A stretch of DNA of 64,000 nucleotides from Streptomyces sp. NRRL F-6676 (GTDB taxonomy: Bacteria; Actinomycetota; Actinomycetes; Streptomycetales; Streptomycetaceae): contig NZ_JOHS01000023.1 in NCBI RefSeq assembly GCF_000725625.1, positions 62,001 to 126,000 of the forward strand, given 5' to 3'. Of this stretch, positions 1 through 7,511 are shown piece after piece (the stretch's first letter is position 1; each line of letters starts with the position of its first letter). The notes beneath the pieces were generated by a model that saw nothing but the letters and a program-made list of their open reading frames with translations, did not search any database and was not told the origin of the DNA. The position numbers were made by a program, and so were the translations under genes.

Positions 1-345
1 GCCGAGCGCATCGCCCGTGCCGTACGGGACCGGCTCGCCGACGAGCTCACCGCCCCGCCCTCCCTCGCCGGACTCGCCGCCGAGCTGGACCTCTCCCGCT
101 ACCAGCTCCTGCGCGCCTTCCGCACCGCCACCGGCATCCCGCCGTACGCCTGGCTCGCCCAGTACCGGGTGAGCAGGGCGCGCGGCCTGCTGGAGTCCGG
201 GCTGCGCCCCGCCGACGTGGCCCCGCTGGTGGGCTTCGCCGACCAGGCGCATCTCACCCGCTGGTTCCGCCGGGTGCTCGGGGTGACCCCGGCGGCGTAC
301 CGCAACAGCGTTCAAGACGACGGGCGGCGGGCCGGGCCACAGTAG
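1..345 (+). CDS. AraC family transcriptional regulator, C-terminal part
   Basis: The frame is open from the first base, so the N-terminus lies outside the window; 114 residues are visible. They form an AraC/XylS DNA-binding domain with two helix-turn-helix units: SLAGLAAELDLSRYQLLRAF is the first, and the second contains DVAPLVGFADQAHLTRWF followed by the family signature RVLGVTPAAYR. The missing N-terminal part would normally hold the ligand-sensing domain. The gene ends five bases before the start of an EamA exporter on the same strand. AraC-type regulators are often co-transcribed with EamA exporters, so it may control that gene. Ligand unknown. Confidence 0.85.
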   Translation, partial: AERIARAVRDRLADELTAPPSLAGLAAELDLSRYQLLRAFRTATGIPPYAWLAQYRVSRARGLLESGLRPADVAPLVGFADQAHLTRWFRRVLGVTPAAYRNSVQDDGRRAGPQ

Positions 346-350
346 GCCGC

Positions 351-1352
351 ATGACTGCACGCGGCTGGTTCCTGTTCTCCCTGATGGGAGTGGTCTGGGG
401 CATCCCCTATCTGATGATCAAAGTGGCGGTGGACGTGCTGTCCCCGTCCGTCGTCGTGTTCACGCGCTGTGCGCTCGGCGCGGCGCTCCTGCTCCCCTTC
501 GCGCTGCGCCAGGGCGGTCTGCCCCGGACCGTCCGCGCCCACTGGCGTCCGATGCTGGCCTTCGCGTGCATCGAGATCATCGGCCCCTGGTGGACCCTGA
601 CCGACGCCGAACGCCACCTCTCCAGTTCCACGGCCGGGCTGCTGATCGCGGGCGTGCCGATCGTCGGCGTCGTCCTGGCCAGGTTCTTCGGCAGCGCGGA
701 GCACCTGGGCCCGCGACGGCTCACGGGACTGCTGCTGGGGCTGGCGGGCGTCACCGTCCTCACGCTCCCGCATCTGACCGGCGGCGACACCCGCTCGCTG
801 GCGGAGGTGCTGCTGACGGTCCTCGGCTACGCGACGGCGCCGCTGATCGTCGCCCGCCACCTCAAGGACGTGCCGACGCTTCAGCTCACGGCCCCGTGCC
901 TGGCGCTGGCCGCACTGGTGTACGCCCCGGCGGCGGCGGTGGGCATGCCCGAGACGATGCCGTCCGCGCAGGTCCTGACCGCCCTCGCCGGGCTCGGCGC
1001 GATCTGCACGGCGCTGGCGTTCGTCGCCTTCCTCGAACTGATCAAGGAGGCGGGCCCCACCCGCGCCACGGTCTTCACCTACGTCAACCCGGCGATCGCG
1101 GTCGCCGCGGGCGCCCTCTTCCTGGACGAACACCTCACGGCCGGCGTCCTGGCCGCGTTCGCCCTCATCCTCGCGGGCTCGGTCCTGGCGACGACGGGCC
1201 CCCGCGTCGTACCGCCGGCACCGGCACCGGAGCCGCTGCCCGTCGTTCCGCCCGGTACCATGGTCGACACGGCAGACGAGCCGGGCGGGCGGCCGCGTGA
1301 AGACCCTTCGGGGGCTTCCCGAGGAACGTCCGGGCTCCACAGGGCAGGGTGA
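351..1352 (+). CDS. EamA/DMT family transporter
   Basis: A 333-residue inner-membrane protein of the drug/metabolite transporter superfamily, with about ten hydrophobic helices arranged as two EamA repeats. The second repeat ends with TVFTYVNPAIAVAAGALFLDE, truncated here to its recognisable core YVNPAIAV and FLDEHLT. Substrate unknown; the family exports amino acids, metabolites or drugs. It starts five bases after the AraC-type regulator and is probably co-transcribed with it. From about residue 285 the protein becomes a Pro/Ala-rich, then Gly/Arg-rich tail with no membrane character. The last 27 residues are encoded by the 5' end of rnpB. The reading frame has no earlier stop, so the tail is either a real cytoplasmic extension or a consequence of the overlap. 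Confidence 0.88.
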   Translation: MTARGWFLFSLMGVVWGIPYLMIKVAVDVLSPSVVVFTRCALGAALLLPFALRQGGLPRTVRAHWRPMLAFACIEIIGPWWTLTDAERHLSSSTAGLLIAGVPIVGVVLARFFGSAEHLGPRRLTGLLLGLAGVTVLTLPHLTGGDTRSLAEVLLTVLGYATAPLIVARHLKDVPTLQLTAPCLALAALVYAPAAAVGMPETMPSAQVLTALAGLGAICTALAFVAFLELIKEAGPTRATVFTYVNPAIAVAAGALFLDEHLTAGVLAAFALILAGSVLATTGPRVVPPAPAPEPLPVVPPGTMVDTADEPGGRPREDPSGASRGTSGLHRAG

Positions 1353-1682
1353 TGGCCAACAGCCACCCGGGGTGACCCGCGGGACAGTGCCACAGAAAAC
1401 AGACCGCCCGGCGCTTCGGCGCCGGGTAAGGGTGAAACGGTGGTGTAAGAGACCACCAGTGCCCAGGGTGACCTGGGCAGCTAGGTAAACCCCACCCGGA
1501 GCAAGGTCAAAAGGAGCGCCGTGAAAAGCGCTCTGCGCGGACGTTCGAGGGCTGCCCGCCCGAGTCCGCGGGTGGACCGCACGAGGCCGGCGGCAACGCC
1601 GGCCCTAGATGGATGGCCGTCGCCCCGGGGTCCGCGAGGACCCCGGGGAACAGAACCCGGCGTACAGCCCGACTCGTCTGCC
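1271..1682 (+). ncRNA. rnpB: RNase P RNA (class A, actinobacterial)
   Basis: This is the catalytic RNA of ribonuclease P, which trims the 5' ends of pre-tRNAs. The conserved 5' block GAGGAACGTCCGGGCTCC is at about 1320-1337, followed by ACAGTGCCACAGAAA at about 1385. The 3' block includes GATGGATGGCCGTC and ACAGAACCCGGCGTA near 1650-1665. The terminal P1 helix can be drawn: GGCAGACGAGCCGGGC (1271-1286) pairs with GCCCGACTCGTCTGCC (1667-1682) with one G-U pair. The total of about 412 nt fits actinobacterial rnpB. The exact mature ends are inferred from P1. The 5' end lies inside the upstream EamA reading frame. Confidence 0.93.
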
Positions 1683-1735
1683 GCTTCGCGTTCTCGCGAT
1701 TCGGGGCCGCCTCTGGTCCGTCGAACGCCGTCGGC

Positions 1736-3640
1736 TCAGACGGCCGTGATCGTGCCCGAGGCACGGTTGCGGCCGCGGCGGCGGTACAGGGCGAACGCCG
1801 TGGTCGTCCCGGCGGCCGTGAGGAGGCCGGCGCCCATGACGATCGGCAGGGACGGGCCGGCGTCGCTGCTGGCAGCGACGTTCTGGGCCCTGAGCTCCTG
1901 GACGTACGGCGGGTACGCGGCGGAGGAGGCCGTCGTGGCCGTCCGGCCGTAGTGCGGGAGCCGCTTCACCGAGCCGACCGAGCCGTCCGAGTTGAGCAGC
2001 ACCTGCTTGTTGTTGGGGTGCCGGAAGTCGAACATGCCGGTGAGGCTGCCGGCCCGCTGGTCGAAGGAGGCGTCACCGATGCGGCCGGTCGACCAGTTGT
2101 CCTCGATGAACTTGGTGATCGAGGCCTGCTCGGTGGCGGCGTGGTCGACCTTGTTGACCTTGCTGTACGGGGAGATGACCAGCAGCGGCTGCCGGGTGCC
2201 GGGGCCGCAGCGGTCCGCGTAGCCGCCCTTGGCGGCCGGGCCGGACTGGCAGGCGGGGCTGTCGAGGGACTTGCCGTTGGACCCGACGGTGGAGTCCTTC
2301 GAGCCGTTCAGCACCTTCGAGGTGACGTGGTCGTACCAGCCGTCGGAGTCGTCGTAGGCGACCACGACCGCCGTGGACTTCCACTCCGGCGACTTCTGAA
2401 GCGCGTTGATCTCCTTGACGAGGAAGTGCTGCTCGTCGATCGGGTCGGAGTAGGCGGCGTGGCCGTCCTGGTACTCGGCGGCCTTGAGGAAGCTGACCGC
2501 GGGGAGATTGTTCGCCTTCAGCGCGGCGTCGAAGTCGGTCAGGTCGTAGTTGTGGTTGGCGCGGCCCGAGTGCCCGATCTCGGCGATGCTCTTCGGGGCC
2601 AGGTGGTGGGGGTTGGACGTCGACTTGTAGTACTGGAACGGCGAGTGGTGCGGGCTGTAGTCGACGACCGCGGCGCCGCCGACGTTGGTGTGGGTGGTGC
2701 CGCCGCACTTGGCGTAGTCGCCCTGCTTGCCGTCCCAGACGGTGCTGGGCCGGAAGCCGCCCTGGAACCAGCCCCAGCTCACGCCCTTGGCGTTGAGCAG
2801 GTCACCGATGTTCTTGCCCCGCATCGCGGCGAGCGCGTTGGTGCTGGTGTGGTCCTTGTCGGAGCAGTCGTCGTAGGCCGGGTCGGGGTCGTTGATGACC
2901 GTTCCCACACCCTTGGCGTCGGGGGAGAGGACCGTGTACGAGTCGGGCGTGGCCGTCTGCTTCGGGTTCTCCGTGCCGGAGGCCGGGTCGACCGAGACGA
3001 CACCGTGCGTCTGGCCCGAGATCAGGTTGAGCGCGCCGGGCGTGGAGGGGCCGTAGACCGAGCTGAACGAGTTGTCGCTCATCGCGTACTGCTGGGCGTA
3101 GTTCCACAGGCCGGTGACGGTGTTGCCGTCGTAGTAGTCCATGGCCAGGCCGGGCTCGCCGAACAGCCCGGTGCACTTGCTGACCTCGGTGTTCTCGACG
3201 TATTTGTCGGCCTTGCCATTGTCGGCCGCGTACTGCTCGGGCCCGTAGGAGTGGTTCTGGTCGCAGGTCATGGCCTGCGACGGCGTGAGCCGCTTGGGCG
3301 TGTAGAGGTTCGGGTTGGTCTTCAGCAGACCGGCGTTGAGCAGGTTGTCGGCCTTGGGGGTGTGCCTGTCCGCCTTGAAGGCCGTGCCGTCGGTGTTCGC
3401 GGCCTTGGGGTAGGTCGCGAAGTAGTGGTCGAACGAGACGTTCTCCTGGTAGATCACCACCACGTGCTTGATCGGTGTGGCGGTGCGCGTGCCGGAGTGG
3501 CCGTGGCCGTGGCCGCCGTGCCCGGAGCTCGCCGCCGCGGGGACGGCCCCGCCCGCCGCTGCCAGGGCGGCGGCGCCGAGGAGGGCGCCCACGCGCGCCA
3601 ACCGGCGCCGCGCGCCAGGGGTTCTGCCTGTGCCGATCAT
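1736..3640 (-). CDS. Secreted phospholipase C-like phosphoesterase
   Basis: A 634-residue exported protein of the phosphoesterase family that includes non-haemolytic phospholipases C and acid phosphatases (PF04185 type). The N-terminus is a cleavable signal: RRRLARVGALLGAAALAAAG followed by a VPAAA-type cleavage site. Just after it comes the family motif HVVVIYQENVSFDHYFATYP, with the metal-binding ENxSFDHYF core; a second conserved block, FLKAAEYQDGHAAYSDP, lies further on. The C-terminus has a hydrophobic segment beginning SLPIVMGAGLLTAAG and ending in an Arg-rich tail, which suggests membrane or wall retention. I chose the ATG at 3640, preceded by GGAAGG; the frame stays open further upstream without a good ribosome site. 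It probably cleaves phosphate esters or phospholipids outside the cell. Confidence 0.85.
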   Translation of the reverse strand: MIGTGRTPGARRRLARVGALLGAAALAAAGGAVPAAASSGHGGHGHGHSGTRTATPIKHVVVIYQENVSFDHYFATYPKAANTDGTAFKADRHTPKADNLLNAGLLKTNPNLYTPKRLTPSQAMTCDQNHSYGPEQYAADNGKADKYVENTEVSKCTGLFGEPGLAMDYYDGNTVTGLWNYAQQYAMSDNSFSSVYGPSTPGALNLISGQTHGVVSVDPASGTENPKQTATPDSYTVLSPDAKGVGTVINDPDPAYDDCSDKDHTSTNALAAMRGKNIGDLLNAKGVSWGWFQGGFRPSTVWDGKQGDYAKCGGTTHTNVGGAAVVDYSPHHSPFQYYKSTSNPHHLAPKSIAEIGHSGRANHNYDLTDFDAALKANNLPAVSFLKAAEYQDGHAAYSDPIDEQHFLVKEINALQKSPEWKSTAVVVAYDDSDGWYDHVTSKVLNGSKDSTVGSNGKSLDSPACQSGPAAKGGYADRCGPGTRQPLLVISPYSKVNKVDHAATEQASITKFIEDNWSTGRIGDASFDQRAGSLTGMFDFRHPNNKQVLLNSDGSVGSVKRLPHYGRTATTASSAAYPPYVQELRAQNVAASSDAGPSLPIVMGAGLLTAAGTTTAFALYRRRGRNRASGTITAV

Positions 3641-3802
3641 GCTGTCTCGCCTTCCGGGAGCGCTGAGTTCCGCTGCCACGTCATCCGTGGCCTGAATGTC
3701 TATGGCCGGATCCTGGTCCATGCCGGCGGCGGAGCGGGGGAGCGGCAATGACCGGCGAGCGAACGTACGGTCAGGAAGTTCTCATGGACTTTTAGTCATA
3801 TC

Positions 3803-3895
3803 TTGACCCGCGTGGGTCGGCTCCCGTCCCACGTGGGTCGGTTCTTGACCCATGTGAGTCGGCTCCGGGTCGGTTCTCGGCCCGTCTGGGTCGGC
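3803..3895. repeat. Degenerate tandem dyad repeats around GTGGGTCGG
   Basis: Four to five imperfect copies of a roughly 22-base unit centred on TGACCCnnGTGGGTCGG. Several units are themselves short inverted repeats (GACCC...GGGTC). The array lies just downstream of the first efeB stop codon and about 160 bases upstream of the phospholipase gene start. It could act as a terminator or mRNA-stabilising structure for the efeOB transcript, or be a small mobile repeat; the sequence does not decide. Confidence 0.6.
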
Positions 3896-3899
3896 CGTA

Positions 3900-5144
3900 T
3901 CAGGCCAACAGGGTGCGCCCCAGCCAGTCCGAGTCGTCCCGGGCGCCCGGCAGGGCGAAGAAGTAGCCGCCGCCGAACGGGGAGATGTAGTCGACCAACG
4001 GCTCCCCGGCCAGCCGCTTCTGCACGGTCGCGAACTGCCGGGCCAGGTCCTGCTGGTAGCAGCAGAACAGCAGGCCCATGTCGAGGTTGCCGTTGTCGTC
4101 CACACCCCGGTCGTAGTTGTAGGCGCGACGCAGGATGCGCTGGTCCGCGGTGGCGGCGGTACGGGGATTGGCCAGGCGGATGTGGCTGTCCAGCGGGATG
4201 ATGTCGCCCTTGGGATCCTGGGCGTACCGGGGTGTGTCCGTCTCGTGCCGGCCGTCCAGGGGAGCGCCGGTGTCCCGGGCGCGGCCGAACATCCGCTCCT
4301 GCTCGGTGAGCGAGACCCGGTCCCAGAACTCCACCAGCATCCGGATGAGCCGCACGACCTGGTAGCTTCCGCCGGTCGCCCAGTCCGGCTCCCCGCCGCC
4401 CGCGCCCACCCACACCAACTGGTCCATCTCCCGGGAGCTGGTGACGTCCGGATTGGCGGTGCCGTCCTTGAAGCCCAGGTGGTTGCGCGGGGTACCGGAG
4501 GGACGGGGCGGGCTGACGAAGCCGTCCATGCGCCAGCGCACCTGCATGCCGCCGCGGGTGTGCCGGGTGACGTCGCGCAGGGCGTGCAGCACGGTGTCCG
4601 TGTTGTCGGCGCTGAACTGCACGCTCAGATCGCCGTGGCACCAGGCGGCGTTCAGGTCGTCGTCGGGGAAGGACGGCATGGCGGTGAGCCGGCGGGGCCT
4701 GCGGTCCGTGAGGCCGTACCGCTCGTCGAAGAGCGAGGCGCCCACGCCGACCGTGACCGTCAGCGCATCGGCCGGGAGAGTGGGGCCGAGGGTGCCGGAG
4801 TCGGCCGGCGGGGCGGTGATCCCCGACTCCCGAGGGTTGCCGCCGGCGGTGAGGAAACGGGCCCGGTCGGTCAACGTCCGCAGCAGTTCCGTCAGTTCGG
4901 CGCGGTTCTCGGCGGTGGCGTCGAAGGACACGAACGCCGTGGCGCGCCGGGGCGGGGTGAGGATGCCGGCCTGGTGCCGACCGTGAAAGGCCACGCTCGC
5001 GCCCGTGACGGACGGCGCGGCGGACGGCGACGTGGACGGCGCGGCGGACGCGGCACCGTGGTCGGCGGCCACGAGCCCGGCACCGGCGACGGCCGCGGCG
5101 CTCGCCAGGAAACCCCGGCGCCCGACCTCGTCTCTCCGCTTCAC
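3900..5144 (-). CDS. efeB: Dyp-type haem peroxidase EfeB, first copy
   Basis: A 414-residue deferrochelatase/peroxidase. In the Efe system it is exported by the Tat pathway and acts with EfeO in iron acquisition, possibly by oxidising ferrous iron or removing iron from haem. The N-terminus has a twin-arginine signal, [20 protein letters not shown]. The Dyp signature GFKDG is near residue 223 and the proximal-His block [10 protein letters not shown] near residue 317. The start is a GTG that overlaps the efeO stop in a GTGA arrangement, so the two are translationally coupled. No efeU permease gene accompanies this pair. A second, only moderately similar EfeB is at 34081-35388. Confidence 0.92.
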   Translation of the reverse strand: MKRRDEVGRRGFLASAAAVAGAGLVAADHGAASAAPSTSPSAAPSVTGASVAFHGRHQAGILTPPRRATAFVSFDATAENRAELTELLRTLTDRARFLTAGGNPRESGITAPPADSGTLGPTLPADALTVTVGVGASLFDERYGLTDRRPRRLTAMPSFPDDDLNAAWCHGDLSVQFSADNTDTVLHALRDVTRHTRGGMQVRWRMDGFVSPPRPSGTPRNHLGFKDGTANPDVTSSREMDQLVWVGAGGGEPDWATGGSYQVVRLIRMLVEFWDRVSLTEQERMFGRARDTGAPLDGRHETDTPRYAQDPKGDIIPLDSHIRLANPRTAATADQRILRRAYNYDRGVDDNGNLDMGLLFCCYQQDLARQFATVQKRLAGEPLVDYISPFGGGYFFALPGARDDSDWLGRTLLA

Positions 5145-6451
5145 GCGGTCCTCCGTACGTCCGTGAGGGCGGCCACGTCGGCCAGCCGCTCGGCCAGTTC
5201 ACCCATGTCCGCGTCGACCTTCTCCCGTTGTCTGCGGGTGAGTCGGTCCAGCGGCGTCCAGCGTCCGTCGTGGCCGAAGGCGTCCAGTGTGTGCCGGGCC
5301 CGGTCCATCGAGGCGTCGAGGCCGGCCAGCCGGGAGTCGCGGCCCTTGAGCAGCGGACGCAGACGGGTGAGCAGTTCCCGGCTGCCGTCGAGGTTGGCGC
5401 GGGCGGTGGCCAGGTTGGTGCCGCTGCCGTAGTCGGTGCGGCCGGTCAGCTCGAACTGCACGGTGTTCTCCACGATCTCGTGCGCGCGCAGCCCGACGTC
5501 GGCCGGGTCGATCCGCTGGTCGGGCCAGCCGTCGCGCAAGGCGTGCACGGCCTTGGCGAGCCGGTCGGCCGGGCCGCGCAGACTGCTCACCGGTTCCCCG
5601 TGCCACAACCCGTACTCGACCCGGTGGAACCCGGCGAAGTCCGCGTCGTGGACCCCGCCGGACAGCCCCGCCGTGGTGCCGTTGATCTCGCCGTCGGCGT
5701 CGCCGAAGGTGCCGTAGGCGGCGCCCATCCGCTCGTACACCAGATGCGCCGGCAGCCAGGCGGCGCGGGCGGCCGAGAGGTCCCCGCGGTCGATCGCGTC
5801 GCGCAGTGCGTCGGTCTTCGTCGCCAGCTCGACCGTACGGGTCCGGATCCACTTCTGGTAGCCGAGGGTGGGCGGGATGAGGTCCTGCTGGGACACGGGA
5901 ACGGCGGCGGGGCCGCTCTTCACCGTGCCGCCTCCGGTGATCCGCACGGTCGGGCCGGTCACGGCGTCCGCGTCGTCGGGCAGGCACTTGAAGGCATACG
6001 AGCCGCTGCCGAGCGTCACCCGCAGCGGGCGGACGGTCCCCGGGGCGAGCCCCTCGACCTCGCCGTAGACGGCGCCCGTCCTCGGGTCGGTCAGATACAC
6101 CTCGGCCGCCGTGCCGGAGGTGTTGTTCAGCTCGAAGACCTGTTGGCCGGGTGCCGGGTGGGTCCAGCCGCGTCCGCATCCGGCGGGTGTCACCTCGACG
6201 ACGGTGTGCCGCAGACCGTCGGACGCGCGTGCCTGACGGTCGCCCCCGCCGGAACTGCCGGCCGCCAGCAGCCCGGCCCCGACGGCTGCCCCTGCCACCA
6301 GGGTGCCGGCCACGACCAGTACCAGCACTGTCCGTCGACGGGCAGCCCGGCCGGGCGGCGCCGGTAGGGGACCGGGCGCGGCGTCGGCGCCGGCGTCGGT
6401 ATCGGCATCCGCGTCGGCGTCGGCGTCGGCGTCGGTGGGGATTTCGGGCAC
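5141..6451 (-). CDS. efeO: EfeO-type iron uptake protein (cupredoxin + M75), membrane-anchored
   Basis: A 436-residue periplasmic-side component of an Efe-type iron importer. I chose the GTG at 6451 because GGAGG sits seven bases upstream; the frame stays open for 20 further codons. The first 30 residues are an acidic Asp-Ala/Thr repeat, encoded by GTCGGC hexamer runs. An uncleaved-looking membrane anchor follows ([20 protein letters not shown]). The outer part has a cupredoxin-like domain (about residues 70-170, with a Cys near the end) and an EfeO/peptidase-M75 domain holding the HxxE metal motif in FHRVEYGLW. The second EfeO in the window (35429-36568) is instead a lipoprotein. There is no obvious iron box upstream of this copy. 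Confidence 0.88.
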   Translation of the reverse strand: MPEIPTDADADADADADTDAGADAAPGPLPAPPGRAARRRTVLVLVVAGTLVAGAAVGAGLLAAGSSGGGDRQARASDGLRHTVVEVTPAGCGRGWTHPAPGQQVFELNNTSGTAAEVYLTDPRTGAVYGEVEGLAPGTVRPLRVTLGSGSYAFKCLPDDADAVTGPTVRITGGGTVKSGPAAVPVSQQDLIPPTLGYQKWIRTRTVELATKTDALRDAIDRGDLSAARAAWLPAHLVYERMGAAYGTFGDADGEINGTTAGLSGGVHDADFAGFHRVEYGLWHGEPVSSLRGPADRLAKAVHALRDGWPDQRIDPADVGLRAHEIVENTVQFELTGRTDYGSGTNLATARANLDGSRELLTRLRPLLKGRDSRLAGLDASMDRARHTLDAFGHDGRWTPLDRLTRRQREKVDADMGELAERLADVAALTDVRRTA

Positions 6452-6946
6452 GCCGGTCCTCCAGGGGAAGTCGTACGAACGAGGCGGCACCGATGATCCT
6501 AGGCAGGCCACAGGGACGAAACGGCCTCCTCCGTCACCTTCTGACCAGAGGAAAAGCCAGAATTCGTCCGCAGTTCACCCACGTGTCGCGCCGCACCGCG
6601 CCGTACCGCGCCGCGACGGACTCGCGGGTCTTGGAGGACCGGCCGTCGCGGCTGCTACGCGGACCGTGTCACCGCGGCGTGGAGTGCGCGCACGCCGCTG
6701 GTACGGGGCGAGCGGGGAAGGTCTGGTCGCCGTCGCGCAGCGCGACGAGTTCGTTCCCCTCGGTGGCGGCGACGCCGATCAGCCGCTCCGGGTCGCCGTC
6801 GGGGCTTTCGACGGCCGGTCGGTGTCGGCCGACATGCGACCAGAGGTTGCCTGGCGGTGGGCCCCGTCCTGTACGAAGCTGGAGACGACGGGGACGGGCC
6901 GGTGGCAGCGGTGCCGTTCCGCCGATCACGAGAGAGGGTGACGACC
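6452..6946. other. Intergenic region upstream of efeO (first copy)
   Basis: About 495 bases without a gene I can support. It must hold the promoter of the leftward efeOB pair. I see no sequence close to the actinobacterial iron-box consensus here, unlike the second efe locus. The part around 6680-6830 reads as protein-like on the minus strand but lacks a start and is discussed among the rejected items. Confidence 0.4.
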
Positions 6947-7183
6947 ATGCGAGCTCAGGTCGGCGACCAGCTCGTCGTCGAAAGTACCAAGTCGGGCGCG
7001 ACCCGCCGGGACGGGGAGATCGTGGGGCTCCACCACGGGGACGGCACCCCGCCGTACGACGTGCGCTGGTCGGGCACGGACGAGGTGTCGGTCGTGTTCC
7101 CCGGGCCCGACGCGCACGTCCACCATGCCCGTCACATGGAGCACGAGGCGTACGGAATCCCGCGCGGGGACGGCGGGATCTAG
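6947..7183 (+). CDS. DUF1918 domain-containing small protein
   Basis: A 78-residue protein almost entirely made of the DUF1918 domain, a small SH3-like fold found in actinobacteria. Visible family features are MRAQVGDQLVVES at the start, the block REGEIVGL-like RDGEIVGLHHGDG, and PPYDVRWSGTDEVSVVFPGP. The start ATG follows GAGAGG with suitable spacing. Function is unknown. It has no close partner: the neighbours are the divergent efeOB genes and a kinase gene starting 328 bases downstream. Confidence 0.82.
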   Translation: MRAQVGDQLVVESTKSGATRRDGEIVGLHHGDGTPPYDVRWSGTDEVSVVFPGPDAHVHHARHMEHEAYGIPRGDGGI

Positions 7184-7511
7184 ACCCCCTCACGTCTGTG
7201 GCCCGCTCCCCGGCTCCGGACGACGTAGTCGCCCTGTTCCGCCACCTCGCCCCGCACTCACCGCGCACGCCGTTCGCCGCGTGGGGCCGGTGGGGCGGAC
7301 GCGGGCCGGTCCGGGCCGACAGGCTTCGGTCTCGGCCCTCGGGCGGGCACACAGCGTAAGGTCCTGCGGTTAGACTTCGACGAACCGAACAAGCCCTGTC
7401 CTACGTGTAGTTGGGGAGGCGGGCGCACGCTTCGGCGGGCGGTGGGGGTGGAAGGGGACCTCCCGGCACGGTGAACCCGCCCACGCCCGACAGACGAGGG
7501 AGAGTCGCCCC
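7184..7511. other. Intergenic region upstream of the Ser/Thr kinase
   Basis: 328 bases with no gene I would call. A short open frame at 7198-7359 has protein-like composition but no ribosome site. A TAGACT -10-like hexamer at about 7372 could belong to the kinase promoter. The last bases hold GAGGGAGAG, the ribosome site of the kinase gene. Confidence 0.35.

Noticed and set aside
6669..6840. Minus-strand stretch PDGDPERLIGVAATEGNELV that looks like part of a real protein, possibly DUF397-like.
   Set aside because: No start codon or ribosome site in the same frame, and no clear family match.
7198..7359. A 53-codon open frame with protein-like sequence (VARSPAPDDVVALFRHLAPH) after the DUF1918 gene.
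   Set aside because: No ribosome site, and the frame is open for hundreds of codons upstream, as often happens by chance in such GC-rich DNA. Nothing confirms that it is translated.
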